A stretch of DNA of 64,000 nucleotides from Streptomyces taklimakanensis (GTDB lineage Bacteria; Actinomycetota; Actinomycetes; Streptomycetales; Streptomycetaceae), in contig NZ_WIXO01000001.1 in NCBI RefSeq assembly GCF_009709575.1, positions 4,156,001 through 4,220,000 of the forward strand, given 5' to 3'. Of this stretch, positions 1-7,403 are shown piece by piece; position 1 is the first letter of the stretch, and each line of letters starts with the position of its first letter. Below the pieces are notes generated by a model that saw nothing but the letters and a program-made list of their open reading frames with translations, was not told the origin of the DNA and made no database searches. Made by a program: the position numbers and the translations under genes.

Positions 1-593
1 ACCAGTCCGTCGCCCTCGAAGTGGATCTGGAACGCCTCGCCCGATCCCTCGCCCATGACGGTCCGGAAGTTCACGCCCGTCTGGAACTCCTGTCGGAGGT
101 TCCCGGTGTGCGCCACGTACGCCCCCGGGTCCACCCGGAGCGGGTACCGCGGGGTGACGCGCAGCACCACGGCCGGGCCGTCCGACGTCAGCGCGGCCGT
201 GCCGGTGCCCTCGACGGTGGTGGTGAACAGCCCGTTGCCCTGCGCGGCGCCGCGCAGCCCGGTGAAGGTGGTGCCGGTGCGCAGGGAGTCGTCCGCGCAC
301 AGCAGGCTCTCGGACTCCACGTGCAGCTTCTCGCCGCCGAGCGTCACCAGGGCGATGTCGCTCGCGCGGTCGGCGAAGTAGCAGGTGCCCTGCCCTGTCA
401 CCGCCATCAGCTCCATCTGTTCGCCGGTGAGGCGGCGCGTGACCATGCCGCGCAGCCCCTCGCCGCCGCCGGTGAGCTTCTTGAAGTCCATCCGGCCCTC
501 GTAGGCGACCATCGAGCCGTTCTTCGCCCTGACCGTGTCCCCCGCGAGGTCGACGGCGAGGACCTTGCTGCCCTGGAGTCGGAACCGAGCCAC
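1..593 (-). CDS. AIM24 family protein, 3' end cut by window edge
   Basis: Reading leftward from a GTG at 593 gives MARFRLQGSKVLAVDL and then an open frame of about 197 codons that runs off the window edge. The glycine-rich, beta-strand pattern (motifs such as VTGQGTCYFAD, GLFTTTVEGTG and PRYPLRVDPGAYVAHTGN) is that of the AIM24/DUF124 beta-barrel family. The biochemical role of bacterial members is not established. The gene is divergent from the DUF3817 gene at 680, with an 86-base promoter gap. The C-terminus lies outside the window. Family assignment is from recognised sequence pattern; no function is claimed. Confidence 0.75.
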   Translation of the reverse strand, partial: MARFRLQGSKVLAVDLAGDTVRAKNGSMVAYEGRMDFKKLTGGGEGLRGMVTRRLTGEQMELMAVTGQGTCYFADRASDIALVTLGGEKLHVESESLLCADDSLRTGTTFTGLRGAAQGNGLFTTTVEGTGTAALTSDGPAVVLRVTPRYPLRVDPGAYVAHTGNLRQEFQTGVNFRTVMGEGSGEAFQIHFEGDGL

Positions 594-679
594 GGGGCGA
601 ATCTACCCGGAGGTGGGCATCCCAGGGGAGCCTGCCACAATGGACAGCGCTTGTGCATCCCTTCACAAAGGATCTGCCC

Positions 680-1057
680 GTGGACCTCAAGACCGCTTCC
701 GCGCTGCGCCGCCTCCGGCTGGTATCCACTCCGGAGGCCGTCTCCTTCCTCCTGCTGCTGGTGTGCTCCGTACTCAAGCGGACCACCGAGTTCAACGCCG
801 TGCCGGTGATGGGAGCCGTTCACGGTCTGCTCTTCGTCCTCTACGCGGTCTTCTGGCTGGACGCCTGGAACCGTGCCAAGTGGCCGCTGGGCCGGGCCGC
901 CCTGTACTTCCTGTGCGCGGTGGTCCCGGCGGGCGGGTTCTACGCCGACAAGCGGCTGCGCCGTGAGACCGAGGCGAGCGTGATCGCCGCCCGAGCCCGC
1001 GCCGAGGAGGCGAGGCAGGCCGCCGAGCGGCCCCGCACGGGGGCGGTGGACGCGTGA
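680..1057 (+). CDS. DUF3817 family small membrane protein
   Basis: A 125-residue protein with three hydrophobic segments (about residues 17-35, 43-60 and 70-88) and a charged, Ala/Glu/Arg-rich C-terminal tail. The motif STPEAVSFLLLLVCSVLKR and the segment GAVHGLLFVLYAVFW are characteristic of DUF3817. I chose the GTG at 680 because AAAGGA at 667-672 sits seven bases upstream and family members usually begin MDLKTAS; a GTG at 653 is in frame but lacks a ribosome-binding site. The stop overlaps the GTG of the next gene by four bases, so the two are probably co-translated. A paralogue lies at 2044. Function unknown. Confidence 0.85.
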   Translation: MDLKTASALRRLRLVSTPEAVSFLLLLVCSVLKRTTEFNAVPVMGAVHGLLFVLYAVFWLDAWNRAKWPLGRAALYFLCAVVPAGGFYADKRLRRETEASVIAARARAEEARQAAERPRTGAVDA

Positions 1058-1344
1058 TCGTCGCCTTCTCCGTCACCCCGCTCGGCGTCGGCGAGGACGT
1101 CGGGGAGTACGTGGCCGACGCCGTGCGCGTGGTCCGCGAGTCCGGGCTGCCCAACCGCACGGACGCGATGTTCACCTCGGTCGAGGGCGAGTGGGAGGAG
1201 TGCATGGACGTGGTGCGACGGGCGGTTGCCGCCGTCGAGGCCCGCGCGCCGCGCGTCTCGCTCGTGCTGAAGGCCGACATCCGCCCCGGTGTCACCGACG
1301 GGCTGACCTCGAAGATCGAGAGCGTCGAACGGCACCTGGGCTGA
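1054..1344 (+). CDS. MTH1187 family thiamine-binding protein (DUF77)
   Basis: A 96-residue protein that starts on the GTG overlapping the stop of the DUF3817 gene (GTGA). The fold signature is visible: an initial beta strand MIVAFSVTPLG, then GEYVADAVRVVRESGLPN, the TDAMFTSVEGEW segment and a terminal LVLKADIRPG strand, at the usual length for the MTH1187/YkoF-like family. Members bind thiamine or its pyrimidine moiety in a ferredoxin-like fold and are thought to buffer or deliver it. A perfect hairpin follows at 1356-1391 and probably ends this two-gene transcript. Confidence 0.85.
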   Translation: MIVAFSVTPLGVGEDVGEYVADAVRVVRESGLPNRTDAMFTSVEGEWEECMDVVRRAVAAVEARAPRVSLVLKADIRPGVTDGLTSKIESVERHLG

Positions 1345-1355
1345 CGCGGGCCGCC

Positions 1356-1391
1356 CCCCCCGCCCTGCGGCGCCCGCCGGAGGGCGGGGGG
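1356..1391 (+). terminator. Hairpin terminator after the thiamine-binding gene
   Basis: A perfect 11-bp stem (CCCCCCGCCCT at 1356-1366 pairing with AGGGCGGGGGG at 1381-1391) around a 14-base loop, just after the stop at 1344. No U-tract follows, as is usual for actinobacterial terminators. Confidence 0.65.
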
Positions 1392-1490
1392 CGTTCGCGG
1401 TGGTCCGGGACCGGGGGTGGTCCCCCCTTTCCCGGTCCGATCACCGAGACGGAGCTGACCACGATATGACCGGCCGGTAAGGTCGGGGGC

Positions 1491-2000
1491 GTGCCGAAGC
1501 CGCTCAGCCTGTCGTTCGACCCGATCGCCCGCGCCGACGAACTGTGGAAGCAGCGTTGGGGGTCCGTGCCCTCGATGGCCGCGATCACCTCGATCATGCG
1601 CGCGCACCAGATCCTCCTCGCCGAGGTGGACGCGGTGGTCAAGCCCTACGGTCTGACCTTCGCCCGTTACGAGGCGCTGGTGCTGTTGACGTTCTCCCAG
1701 GCCGGCGAGTTGCCGATGTCCAAGATCGGTGAGCGGTTGATGGTCCACCCGACGTCGGTGACCAACACCGTGGACCGGTTGGTGAAGTCGGGTCTGGTCG
1801 CCAAGCGCCCCAACCCCAACGACGGGCGCGGCACGCTCGCCTCCATCACCGACCGGGGGCGCGAGGTGTGCGAGGCGGCGACCCGCGACCTGATGGCGAT
1901 GGACTTCGGGCTCGGGACGTACGACGCCGAGGAGTGCGACGAGATCTTCGCGCTGCTGCGTCCGCTGCGGGTGGCGGCCGGGGACTTCAAGGAGGGGTGA
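1491..2000 (+). CDS. MarR family transcriptional regulator
   Basis: A 169-residue winged-helix protein. The central region (about residues 55-125) holds the MarR fold: the recognition-helix segment MSKIGERLMVHPTSVTNTVDRLVKSGLVAKRPNPNDGRG, with the wing motif NDGRG, then ITDRGREVCEAA. The N-terminal helix includes the conserved stretch SMAAITSIMRAHQILLAEVDAVVKPYGLTFARYEALVLL. The GTG start at 1491 is 146 bases after the previous gene, so it has its own promoter region. It lies next to a second DUF3817 gene, an arrangement I recall as common in Streptomyces. Ligand and target are not evident. Confidence 0.9.
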   Translation: MPKPLSLSFDPIARADELWKQRWGSVPSMAAITSIMRAHQILLAEVDAVVKPYGLTFARYEALVLLTFSQAGELPMSKIGERLMVHPTSVTNTVDRLVKSGLVAKRPNPNDGRGTLASITDRGREVCEAATRDLMAMDFGLGTYDAEECDEIFALLRPLRVAAGDFKEG

Positions 2001-2043
2001 CCCCGGGGCGCCGGAGGGGCCGCCCGGGCGGCCGGTTACGCTC

Positions 2044-2388
2044 ATGGGCATGAAGAAGAGCGTGCTCACCCGTTACCGGGTGATGGCCTACGTGACCGGT
2101 GTGCTGCTGGTCCTGCTGTGCCTCGGCATGGTCGGCAAGTACATCCTGGAGCTGGACGGGGCCGAGACCTTCACCTACGTCATCAGCCTCGCCCACGGCT
2201 GGCTGTACGTGCTCTACCTGGTCTTCGCCTTCGACCTGGGATCCAAGGCGAAGCTGCCGCTCCCCCGGTTGCTGTGGGTGCTGTTGGCGGGGACGATCCC
2301 GACGGCCGCGTTCTTCGTCGAGCGCCGGCTCTCCCGTCGGGTCGAGCCGCTGGTCGTCGACGACACGGCCGCTCCCGCGCGGGCCTGA
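2044..2388 (+). CDS. DUF3817 family membrane protein (second copy)
   Basis: A 114-residue protein with three hydrophobic stretches (about residues 13-31, 42-62 and 74-92). It shares with the copy at 680 the pattern VxxxxHGWLYVLYLVFAFD, two strands of hydrophobics and a terminal basic RRLSRR motif. ATG at 2044 and ATG at 2050 are both possible. There is no ribosome-binding site, and TACGCT at 2037-2042 would suit a leaderless start at 2050. It follows the MarR gene by 43 bases and may be its co-transcribed partner or target. Function unknown. Confidence 0.8.
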   Translation: MGMKKSVLTRYRVMAYVTGVLLVLLCLGMVGKYILELDGAETFTYVISLAHGWLYVLYLVFAFDLGSKAKLPLPRLLWVLLAGTIPTAAFFVERRLSRRVEPLVVDDTAAPARA

Positions 2389-2447
2389 CGGCCACCGCGC
2401 GGCCTCCCGTCCGGCGTCCGCGTTCCGGCGCGCCGGGCGGTCCTCCA

Positions 2448-2477
2448 TCGACAATTACTTGGACGTCCTAGTAAATT
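2448..2477 (+). promoter_or_regulatory. icmA promoter, probably giving a leaderless mRNA
   Basis: A TCGACA -35 box (2448-2453), an 18-base spacer and a TAAATT -10 box (2472-2477) place transcription start at about 2484, the A of the icmA start codon. No Shine-Dalgarno sequence precedes that ATG, which agrees with a leaderless mRNA. The local AT content is well above that of neighbouring DNA. Confidence 0.6.
2455..2474. promoter_or_regulatory. 20-bp palindromic operator candidate in the icmA promoter
   Basis: TTACTTGGACGTCCTAGTAA is a near-perfect inverted repeat centred on GGACGTCC, with one mismatched pair. It fills the spacer between the -35 and -10 boxes of the icmA promoter, where a bound repressor would block RNA polymerase. 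The cognate regulator is unknown; a TetR-type or similar dimer would fit the size and symmetry. Confidence 0.6.
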
Positions 2478-2483
2478 TGTCGT

Positions 2484-4184
2484 ATGGACGCTGACGCCAT
2501 CGAAGAGGGCCGCCGACGCTGGCAGGCCCGGTACGACGCCGCCCGCAAGCGGGACGCCGACTTCACCACGCTCTCCGGCGATCCCGTGGAACCCGTCTAC
2601 GGCCCCGCCCCCGGCGACACCGTCGAGGGGTTCGAGCGGATCGGCTGGCCCGGTGAGTACCCCTTCACCCGCGGTCTGTACCCCACCGGCTACCGCGGCC
2701 GGACCTGGACCATCCGCCAGTTCGCCGGCTTCGGCAACGCCGAGCAGACCAACGAGCGGTACAAGATGATCCTCGCCGCCGGCGGCGGCGGGCTCTCGGT
2801 CGCCTTCGACATGCCGACCCTGATGGGCCGCGACTCCGACGACCCCCGATCGCTGGGCGAGGTCGGCCACTGCGGCGTCGCGATCGACTCGGCCGCCGAC
2901 ATGGAGGTCCTCTTCCGGGACATCCCGCTGGGCGACGTCACCACCTCGATGACGATCAGCGGTCCGGCCGTTCCGGTGTTCTGCATGTACCTGGTGGCCG
3001 CCGAGCGCCAGGGCGTGGACACCTCCGTCCTCAACGGCACGCTCCAGACGGACATCTTCAAGGAGTACATCGCGCAGAAGGAGTGGCTCTTCGAGCCGGA
3101 GCCGCACCTGCGCCTGATCGGCGACCTGATGGAGCACTGCGCGCGCCACATCCCCGCGTACAAGTCGCTGTCGGTCTCCGGCTACCACATCCGCGAGGCC
3201 GGCTCCACGGCCGCGCAGGAGCTGGCGTACACCCTCGCCGACGGCTTCGGCTACGTGGAGCTGGGCCTCTCGCGCGGCCTGGACGTGGACGTCTTCGCGC
3301 CGGGCCTGTCGTTCTTCTTCGACGCGCACGTCGACTTCTTCGAGGAGATCGCCAAGTTCCGCGCGGCCCGGCGGATCTGGGCGCGCTGGATGCGGGACGT
3401 GTACGGGGCGAAGAGCGAGAAGGCGCAGTGGCTGCGCTTCCACACCCAGACCGCCGGTGTCTCGCTCACCGCCCAGCAGCCGTACAACAACGTGGTGCGC
3501 ACCGCCGTGGAGGCGCTGGCCGCCGTGCTGGGCGGCACCAACTCCCTGCACACCAACGCCCTGGACGAGACCCTCGCCCTGCCCAGCGAGCAGGCCGCGG
3601 AGATCGCGCTGCGCACCCAGCAGGTGTTGATGGAGGAGACGGGCGTCACCTCCGTCGCCGACCCGCTGGGCGGTTCCTGGTACGTCGAGGCGCTCACCGA
3701 CCGGATCGAGGCGGACGCCGAGAAGATCTTCGAGCAGATCAAGGAGCGGGGCCGCCGCGCGGTTCCGGACGGCAACCACCCCATCGGTCCCATCACCTCC
3801 GGCATCCTGCGCGGCATCGAGGACGGCTGGTTCACCGGCGAGATCGCCGAGGCCGCCTTCCGCTACCAGCGGGCGTTGGAGAAGGGCGAGAAGAAGGTCG
3901 TCGGCGTCAACTGCCACACCGGCTCGGTCACCGGCGACCTGGAGATCCTGCGGGTCAGCCACGAGGTCGAGCGCGAGCAGGTGCGCGTGCTGGCCGAGCG
4001 CAAGGCGGAGCGCGACGACGCGCGGGTGCGTTCCGCGCTGGACGGGATGCTGACCGCCGCCCGGAACGGCTCCAACATGATCGAACCGATGCTGGAGGCG
4101 GTGCGGGCCGAGGCCACCCTGGGCGAGATCTGCGGTGCCCTGCGCGACGAGTGGGGCGTCTACACCGAGCCCGCCGGGTTCTGA
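2484..4184 (+). CDS. icmA: Isobutyryl-CoA mutase large subunit
   Basis: A 566-residue adenosylcobalamin-dependent acyl-CoA mutase large subunit, the exact length I recall for IcmA. It interconverts isobutyryl-CoA and n-butyryl-CoA, linking valine breakdown and fatty-acid or polyketide precursors. The substrate-binding TIM barrel is complete (PFTRGLYPTGYRGRTWTIRQ, AFDMPTLMGRD, GGTNSLHTNALDE). Phe80 and Gln198 are the residues that distinguish isobutyryl-CoA mutases from methylmalonyl-CoA mutases (Tyr and Arg at the equivalent sites). There is no B12-binding domain here, so a separate small subunit (IcmB) is needed; none is in this window. The ATG at 2484 has no ribosome-binding site (see the promoter entry). 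Confidence 0.93.
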   Translation: MDADAIEEGRRRWQARYDAARKRDADFTTLSGDPVEPVYGPAPGDTVEGFERIGWPGEYPFTRGLYPTGYRGRTWTIRQFAGFGNAEQTNERYKMILAAGGGGLSVAFDMPTLMGRDSDDPRSLGEVGHCGVAIDSAADMEVLFRDIPLGDVTTSMTISGPAVPVFCMYLVAAERQGVDTSVLNGTLQTDIFKEYIAQKEWLFEPEPHLRLIGDLMEHCARHIPAYKSLSVSGYHIREAGSTAAQELAYTLADGFGYVELGLSRGLDVDVFAPGLSFFFDAHVDFFEEIAKFRAARRIWARWMRDVYGAKSEKAQWLRFHTQTAGVSLTAQQPYNNVVRTAVEALAAVLGGTNSLHTNALDETLALPSEQAAEIALRTQQVLMEETGVTSVADPLGGSWYVEALTDRIEADAEKIFEQIKERGRRAVPDGNHPIGPITSGILRGIEDGWFTGEIAEAAFRYQRALEKGEKKVVGVNCHTGSVTGDLEILRVSHEVEREQVRVLAERKAERDDARVRSALDGMLTAARNGSNMIEPMLEAVRAEATLGEICGALRDEWGVYTEPAGF

Positions 4185-4263
4185 CGCCGGCCGGCTCCGT
4201 CCCGTCGTCCGCCCCGTCCCGTTCCGTGTCCGTCGCCCGGCACGGGGCGGGGCCGGACGTCCC

Positions 4264-4938
4264 TCAGGGAGCGTCCGTGGCGCCCGTGGCACTCGCGCGG
4301 CCGTCCGCCGCCCCGGGCGAAGCGGCGACCAGCCCGTGCAGCACCAGGGAGGTCAGGGCACGGGTCCACTCGGGGGTGACGCTCTCGGCGCTGACCAGAC
4401 AGTGGTGGACGACCGCGCCCGCGATCACGTCGAAGACCAGCGCCGCCGCGCGGTCCGCCACGGCGGCGCCCCGCGGTCCGGGCGGGTCGGGGGGCAGTTC
4501 GCCGCGGGCCTGGGCGCGCCGCCGCCCCTCGACGACCAGACGCTTCTGGCGGTCCACGATGGCGGCGCGGATGCGGGCGCGCAGCGCCTCGTCGCGGGTG
4601 GCCTCGGCGACCACGGCCATCAGCGCCGTCTTCGTCTCCGGCCGCTCCAACAGCGCGGCGAAGGAGAGCACGACCCCCTCCACGTCCGCCCGCAGGCTGC
4701 CGCGGTCGGGCAGGTCCAGCTCGTCGAAGAGGACGGCCACCGCGTCCACGACCATCTCGTTCTTGTTCGCCCAACGGCGGTAGAGGGTGGTCTTGGCCAC
4801 GCCCGCGCGCAGGGCCACGTCCCCCATCGTCAGCCTGCCCCACCCCAGATCGACCAGCGCGGAACGCGTCGCGTCGAGGATCGCCCGGTCGGCCGCGGCG
4901 CTGCGCGGCCTGCCCGCGCGTCGAGCGGAGCCAGTCAT
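4264..4938 (-). CDS. TetR family transcriptional regulator
   Basis: A 224-residue regulator. The N-terminal helix-turn-helix (about residues 15-60) reads ILDATRSALVDLGWGRLTMGDVALRAGVAKTTLYRRWANKNEMVVDAV, a textbook TetR pattern. The rest is a helical ligand-binding domain with no recognisable subtype. I placed the start at the ATG at 4938; an in-frame ATG at 4962 adds eight residues, and neither has a clear ribosome-binding site. It converges on icmA with 79 bases between stops, so it is not in the icmA operon. Whether it controls icmA or the divergent thioredoxin-like gene cannot be told. Confidence 0.9.
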   Translation of the reverse strand: MTGSARRAGRPRSAAADRAILDATRSALVDLGWGRLTMGDVALRAGVAKTTLYRRWANKNEMVVDAVAVLFDELDLPDRGSLRADVEGVVLSFAALLERPETKTALMAVVAEATRDEALRARIRAAIVDRQKRLVVEGRRRAQARGELPPDPPGPRGAAVADRAAALVFDVIAGAVVHHCLVSAESVTPEWTRALTSLVLHGLVAASPGAADGRASATGATDAP

Positions 4939-5143
4939 GGGGGTGACTCTAGCGGCGGCCATGAGTTACGCTACGGGGCGTATCGAAAAGCCGCGCGCAC
5001 CGGGGCGACCCGGCGCGGCCGACCGAGCGACGACCACATCGGGCCCCGCGGCGACCGGGCGGGGCGGCAGGTGCCGGTGGGGACCCGGCACCGAAAAGCG
5101 GCACGCTGCACGGAACGGTCCCGGGACGGGGGAGACTGGGGGC

Positions 5144-6103
5144 ATGCAGCCACGCAACATGTCCATGAGCGGAGTGGTCGACCTGGCCGCCGTGAAGGCG
5201 GCCGGAGAGGCCAGGCAGAAGGCGGAGGAGGCCCGCGCCAAGGGCGCGGGACGACAGGGCGCGGCCGGTGGTCCGGCCCCGTCCTCCCCGGTGATCGAGG
5301 TCGACGAGGCGGATTTCGAGCAGGCGGTGCTCCAGCGCTCCGCCGGGGTTCCGGTCGTCATCGATTTCTGGGCCGAGTGGTGCGAGCCCTGCAAGCAGCT
5401 CGGTCCGTTGCTGGAACGCCTGGCACGGGAGTACGCCGGACGCTTCCTGCTCGCCAAGGTCGATGTCGACCGTAACCAGTTGCTCTTCCAGCAGTTCGGA
5501 GTGCAGGGCATTCCGGCCGTCTTCGCGGTGGTGGCCGGCCAGGCCCTGCCGCTGTTCCAGGGCGCGGCCCCCGAACAGCAGGTCCGCCAGGTGCTGGACC
5601 AGTTGATCCAGGTCGCCGAGGAGCGCTTCGGCATCGTCGGCGCGCCCGTGGCGGGTGACGAGGAGGCGCCGGCCGAGCCCGCGGTGCCCGAGGACCCGGC
5701 GCTGGCCGCCGCGCACGCGGCGCTGGACGCGGGTGACCTGGACGGCGCCGTCCGGGCGTACCGGAACGTCCTCGCCGACAAGCCGGCCGACACCGAGGCC
5801 AGGCTGGGGTTGGCCCAGGCCGAGTTGCTGCAGCGCGTCCAGGGGCTGGACGCGGCGCGGGTGCGCAAGGAGGCCGCGGACGATCCCGCCGACGTCCACG
5901 CGCAACTGCGCGCGGCCGACCTGGACCTGGTGGGCGGGCACGTCGAGGACGCCTTCGGGCGTCTGGTGGAGACGGTCAGGCGCACGGTCGGGGAGGACCG
6001 GGAGGCGGCGCGGGTCCGTCTCCTGGAGTTGTTCGAGGTGGTCGGGCCGGACGATCCCAGGGTCGTGGCGGCCCGCGGCGCCCTCGCTCGGGTGCTGTTC
6101 TGA
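5144..6103 (+). CDS. Thioredoxin/TPR chaperone-like protein (CnoX-type)
   Basis: A 319-residue cytoplasmic protein. Residues about 50-155 form a thioredoxin domain with an atypical active site, Cys80-Glu-Pro-Cys83 in FWAEWCEPCKQLGPLLE; the cis-proline loop GIPAVFAV is present. The C-terminal 150 residues are Ala-rich helices (AAHAALDAGDLDGAVRAYRNVLADKPADTEARLGLAQAELLQ) of tetratricopeptide type. This two-domain layout is that of CnoX/YbbN co-chaperonins, which protect clients from oxidation and hand them to chaperonins. The ATG at 5144 follows a G-rich stretch. A poorly conserved Ala/Lys-rich linker covers residues 15-48. Confidence 0.85.
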   Translation: MQPRNMSMSGVVDLAAVKAAGEARQKAEEARAKGAGRQGAAGGPAPSSPVIEVDEADFEQAVLQRSAGVPVVIDFWAEWCEPCKQLGPLLERLAREYAGRFLLAKVDVDRNQLLFQQFGVQGIPAVFAVVAGQALPLFQGAAPEQQVRQVLDQLIQVAEERFGIVGAPVAGDEEAPAEPAVPEDPALAAAHAALDAGDLDGAVRAYRNVLADKPADTEARLGLAQAELLQRVQGLDAARVRKEAADDPADVHAQLRAADLDLVGGHVEDAFGRLVETVRRTVGEDREAARVRLLELFEVVGPDDPRVVAARGALARVLF

Positions 6104-6147
6104 CCTGCTGTTCCCGCCCCTCCGCGACGTATTGACACAGTGATCGA

Positions 6148-6190
6148 CAGCGGCCGCGACTTTGCCAAAACTTGGCCATCGCGGCCGCTG
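6148..6190 (+). terminator. Strong hairpin downstream of the thioredoxin-like gene
   Basis: A perfect 12-bp stem (CAGCGGCCGCGA at 6148-6159 with TCGCGGCCGCTG at 6179-6190) encloses a 19-base loop in which TGCCAA and TTGGCCA can pair further with one bulge. It lies 45 bases after the stop at 6103 and probably terminates that gene, though a regulatory role is possible. Confidence 0.6.
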
Positions 6191-6316
6191 TTACTCGCAG
6201 TAAAGGGCGTGGGGGGTTTACTCCCCGACCGCCCGATTCGTTCGGCCGCTTCCCGTTCGACTCCGACACTCGGTGTATGTAATTGATCACTTGGTGTGCA
6301 GATGTGGCCATCCTGT

Positions 6317-6334
6317 CGTTACCCGTAAGTAACG
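6317..6334. promoter_or_regulatory. Inverted repeat, operator candidate
   Basis: CGTTAC and GTAACG (6317-6322 and 6329-6334) flank CCGTAA, giving an 18-bp symmetric site about 350 bases upstream of the DUF6230 gene. It is similar in size to TetR or GntR operators. The binding protein is unknown. Confidence 0.35.
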
Positions 6335-6683
6335 AACCCCTTGTGTCCCGGCGTCTCATGCACCACGATCGGCCACGCTCGGTCCGTTGTCCGCAGCCCG
6401 GCGCACCACACCCGGGACCGGCGGGCCACGGGTCCCCACCGGGCGGACCGGTGCCCAGCGCGCCGGTCCCGGGCAGGGGGGTCTCCGCCGCCGGGCGGGG
6501 CCTGTCCGACGGGCCGCGCGAGAGCGCGGCCGCGTGGTTGTCGCTCGGGGGTGGTCGCCGGTACTCCGATGTCTCGCGATGTTCGAGGAACGGCGTTCCC
6601 CTTCCCGAGGGCGTAGCACTTCTCCCATCCCGTCCGGGCCCAGGGCCCGGGCCGGAGATGTACGTCCGAGAAGGAGGAAAGTC

Positions 6684-7304
6684 ATGGAGTCTGTGGCTCG
6701 TGGCGGGACCAGATGGAAGCGGTTCGCCGTCGTCATGGTCCCGAGCGTTGCCGCCACGGCAGCGGTCGGCGTCGCCCTGGCACAGGGCGCGCTCGCCGCG
6801 TCGTTCAGCATCTCCGGCCAACAGGCGAAGGTCTCCGTCAAGGAGCTGGACGGCACGGGGTTCGTGCAGTACGGCACGATCAACACCAAGCACAACGGCG
6901 AACCCGTCCCGGTCGCGGTGTCCGCGTTCGAGTCCGCCGAACTCAAGGGGCTGTGCCAGTCCGTCGTCGTGCCCGTGCCCGGCTTCGGCGACGTCTCGCT
7001 GAAGCTCACGGCGGGCAACGGTGATAAACCGGTCATCGCCAAGAACCTCTACATCGACCTCAACCAGCTCGACGCCGACGCCACGTTCCGGGACATCAAC
7101 ATCGGCGTGGCGGCCGGGAGCACCTCCAAGGGGCCCGATGTCGAGGCGGGCGTGATCAAGGGGGCGCCGGGGTCCTTCGCCCAGGAGGCCGACTCCGCCT
7201 TCCTGACCGACGTCAAGCAGACGTCCTGGGCCACCAGCGCCGCGACGTTCAAGCTCACCGGCCTGTCGATGAAGGTCAGCAAGGGCAAGAACGAGTGCTT
7301 CTGA
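6684..7304 (+). CDS. DUF6230 family envelope protein
   Basis: A 206-residue protein with a very strong ribosome-binding site (GAAGGAGGAAAGTC) before the ATG at 6684. A basic N-terminus and hydrophobic segment (about residues 12-37, ending ALAASF) indicate export, as a cleaved or anchored protein. The rest is beta-rich, with motifs GFGDVSLKLTAG, LYIDLNQLDADATF and FLTDVKQTSWATSAATFKLTG. Databases often call relatives 'cholesterol esterase', but I see no lipase GxSxG nucleophile motif or other catalytic signature, so that name should not be trusted. It begins a three-gene operon with a DUF6114 membrane protein and an acidic secreted protein. Confidence 0.8.
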   Translation: MESVARGGTRWKRFAVVMVPSVAATAAVGVALAQGALAASFSISGQQAKVSVKELDGTGFVQYGTINTKHNGEPVPVAVSAFESAELKGLCQSVVVPVPGFGDVSLKLTAGNGDKPVIAKNLYIDLNQLDADATFRDINIGVAAGSTSKGPDVEAGVIKGAPGSFAQEADSAFLTDVKQTSWATSAATFKLTGLSMKVSKGKNECF

Positions 7305-7322
7305 CGCACTGAGCGGAAGGAG

Positions 7323-7350
7323 GCGGGGGACCGGTCCGCCGGTCCCCCGC
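7323..7350 (+). terminator. Intra-operon hairpin after the DUF6230 gene
   Basis: A perfect 12-bp stem with a 4-base loop (GCGGGGGACCGG/CCGGTCCCCCGC around TCCG), 18 bases after the stop at 7304 and before the DUF6114 gene. It probably acts as a partial terminator or 3' stabiliser that makes DUF6230 the most abundant product. Confidence 0.6.
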
Positions 7351-7403
7351 GCTCCCCGCCGCATTGATCCCCATGACAGTTCGGCCCTAGGGAGCTGTTT
7401 TCG

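Larger units (their letters stand above)
6104..6683. other. 580-base intergenic leader of the DUF6230 operon
   Basis: No credible gene lies here. It holds a long hairpin (6148-6190), the 13-base palindrome TTACTCGCAGTAA (6191-6203) and a second inverted repeat, CGTTAC-6-GTAACG (6317-6334). An AT-rich patch around 6270-6290 includes TGTAAT and could carry the operon promoter, which would leave a leader of about 400 bases before 6684. Confidence 0.6.

Noticed and set aside
2214..4292. A 692-codon minus-strand open frame opposite icmA
   Set aside because: It is low-complexity and Gly/His/Arg/Val-rich, antisense to a complete conserved gene. It is a codon-bias artefact.
6684..7304. 'Cholesterol esterase' as a name for the DUF6230 protein
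   Set aside because: No GxSxG nucleophile motif or other esterase signature is visible. The name seems to be an inherited misannotation.
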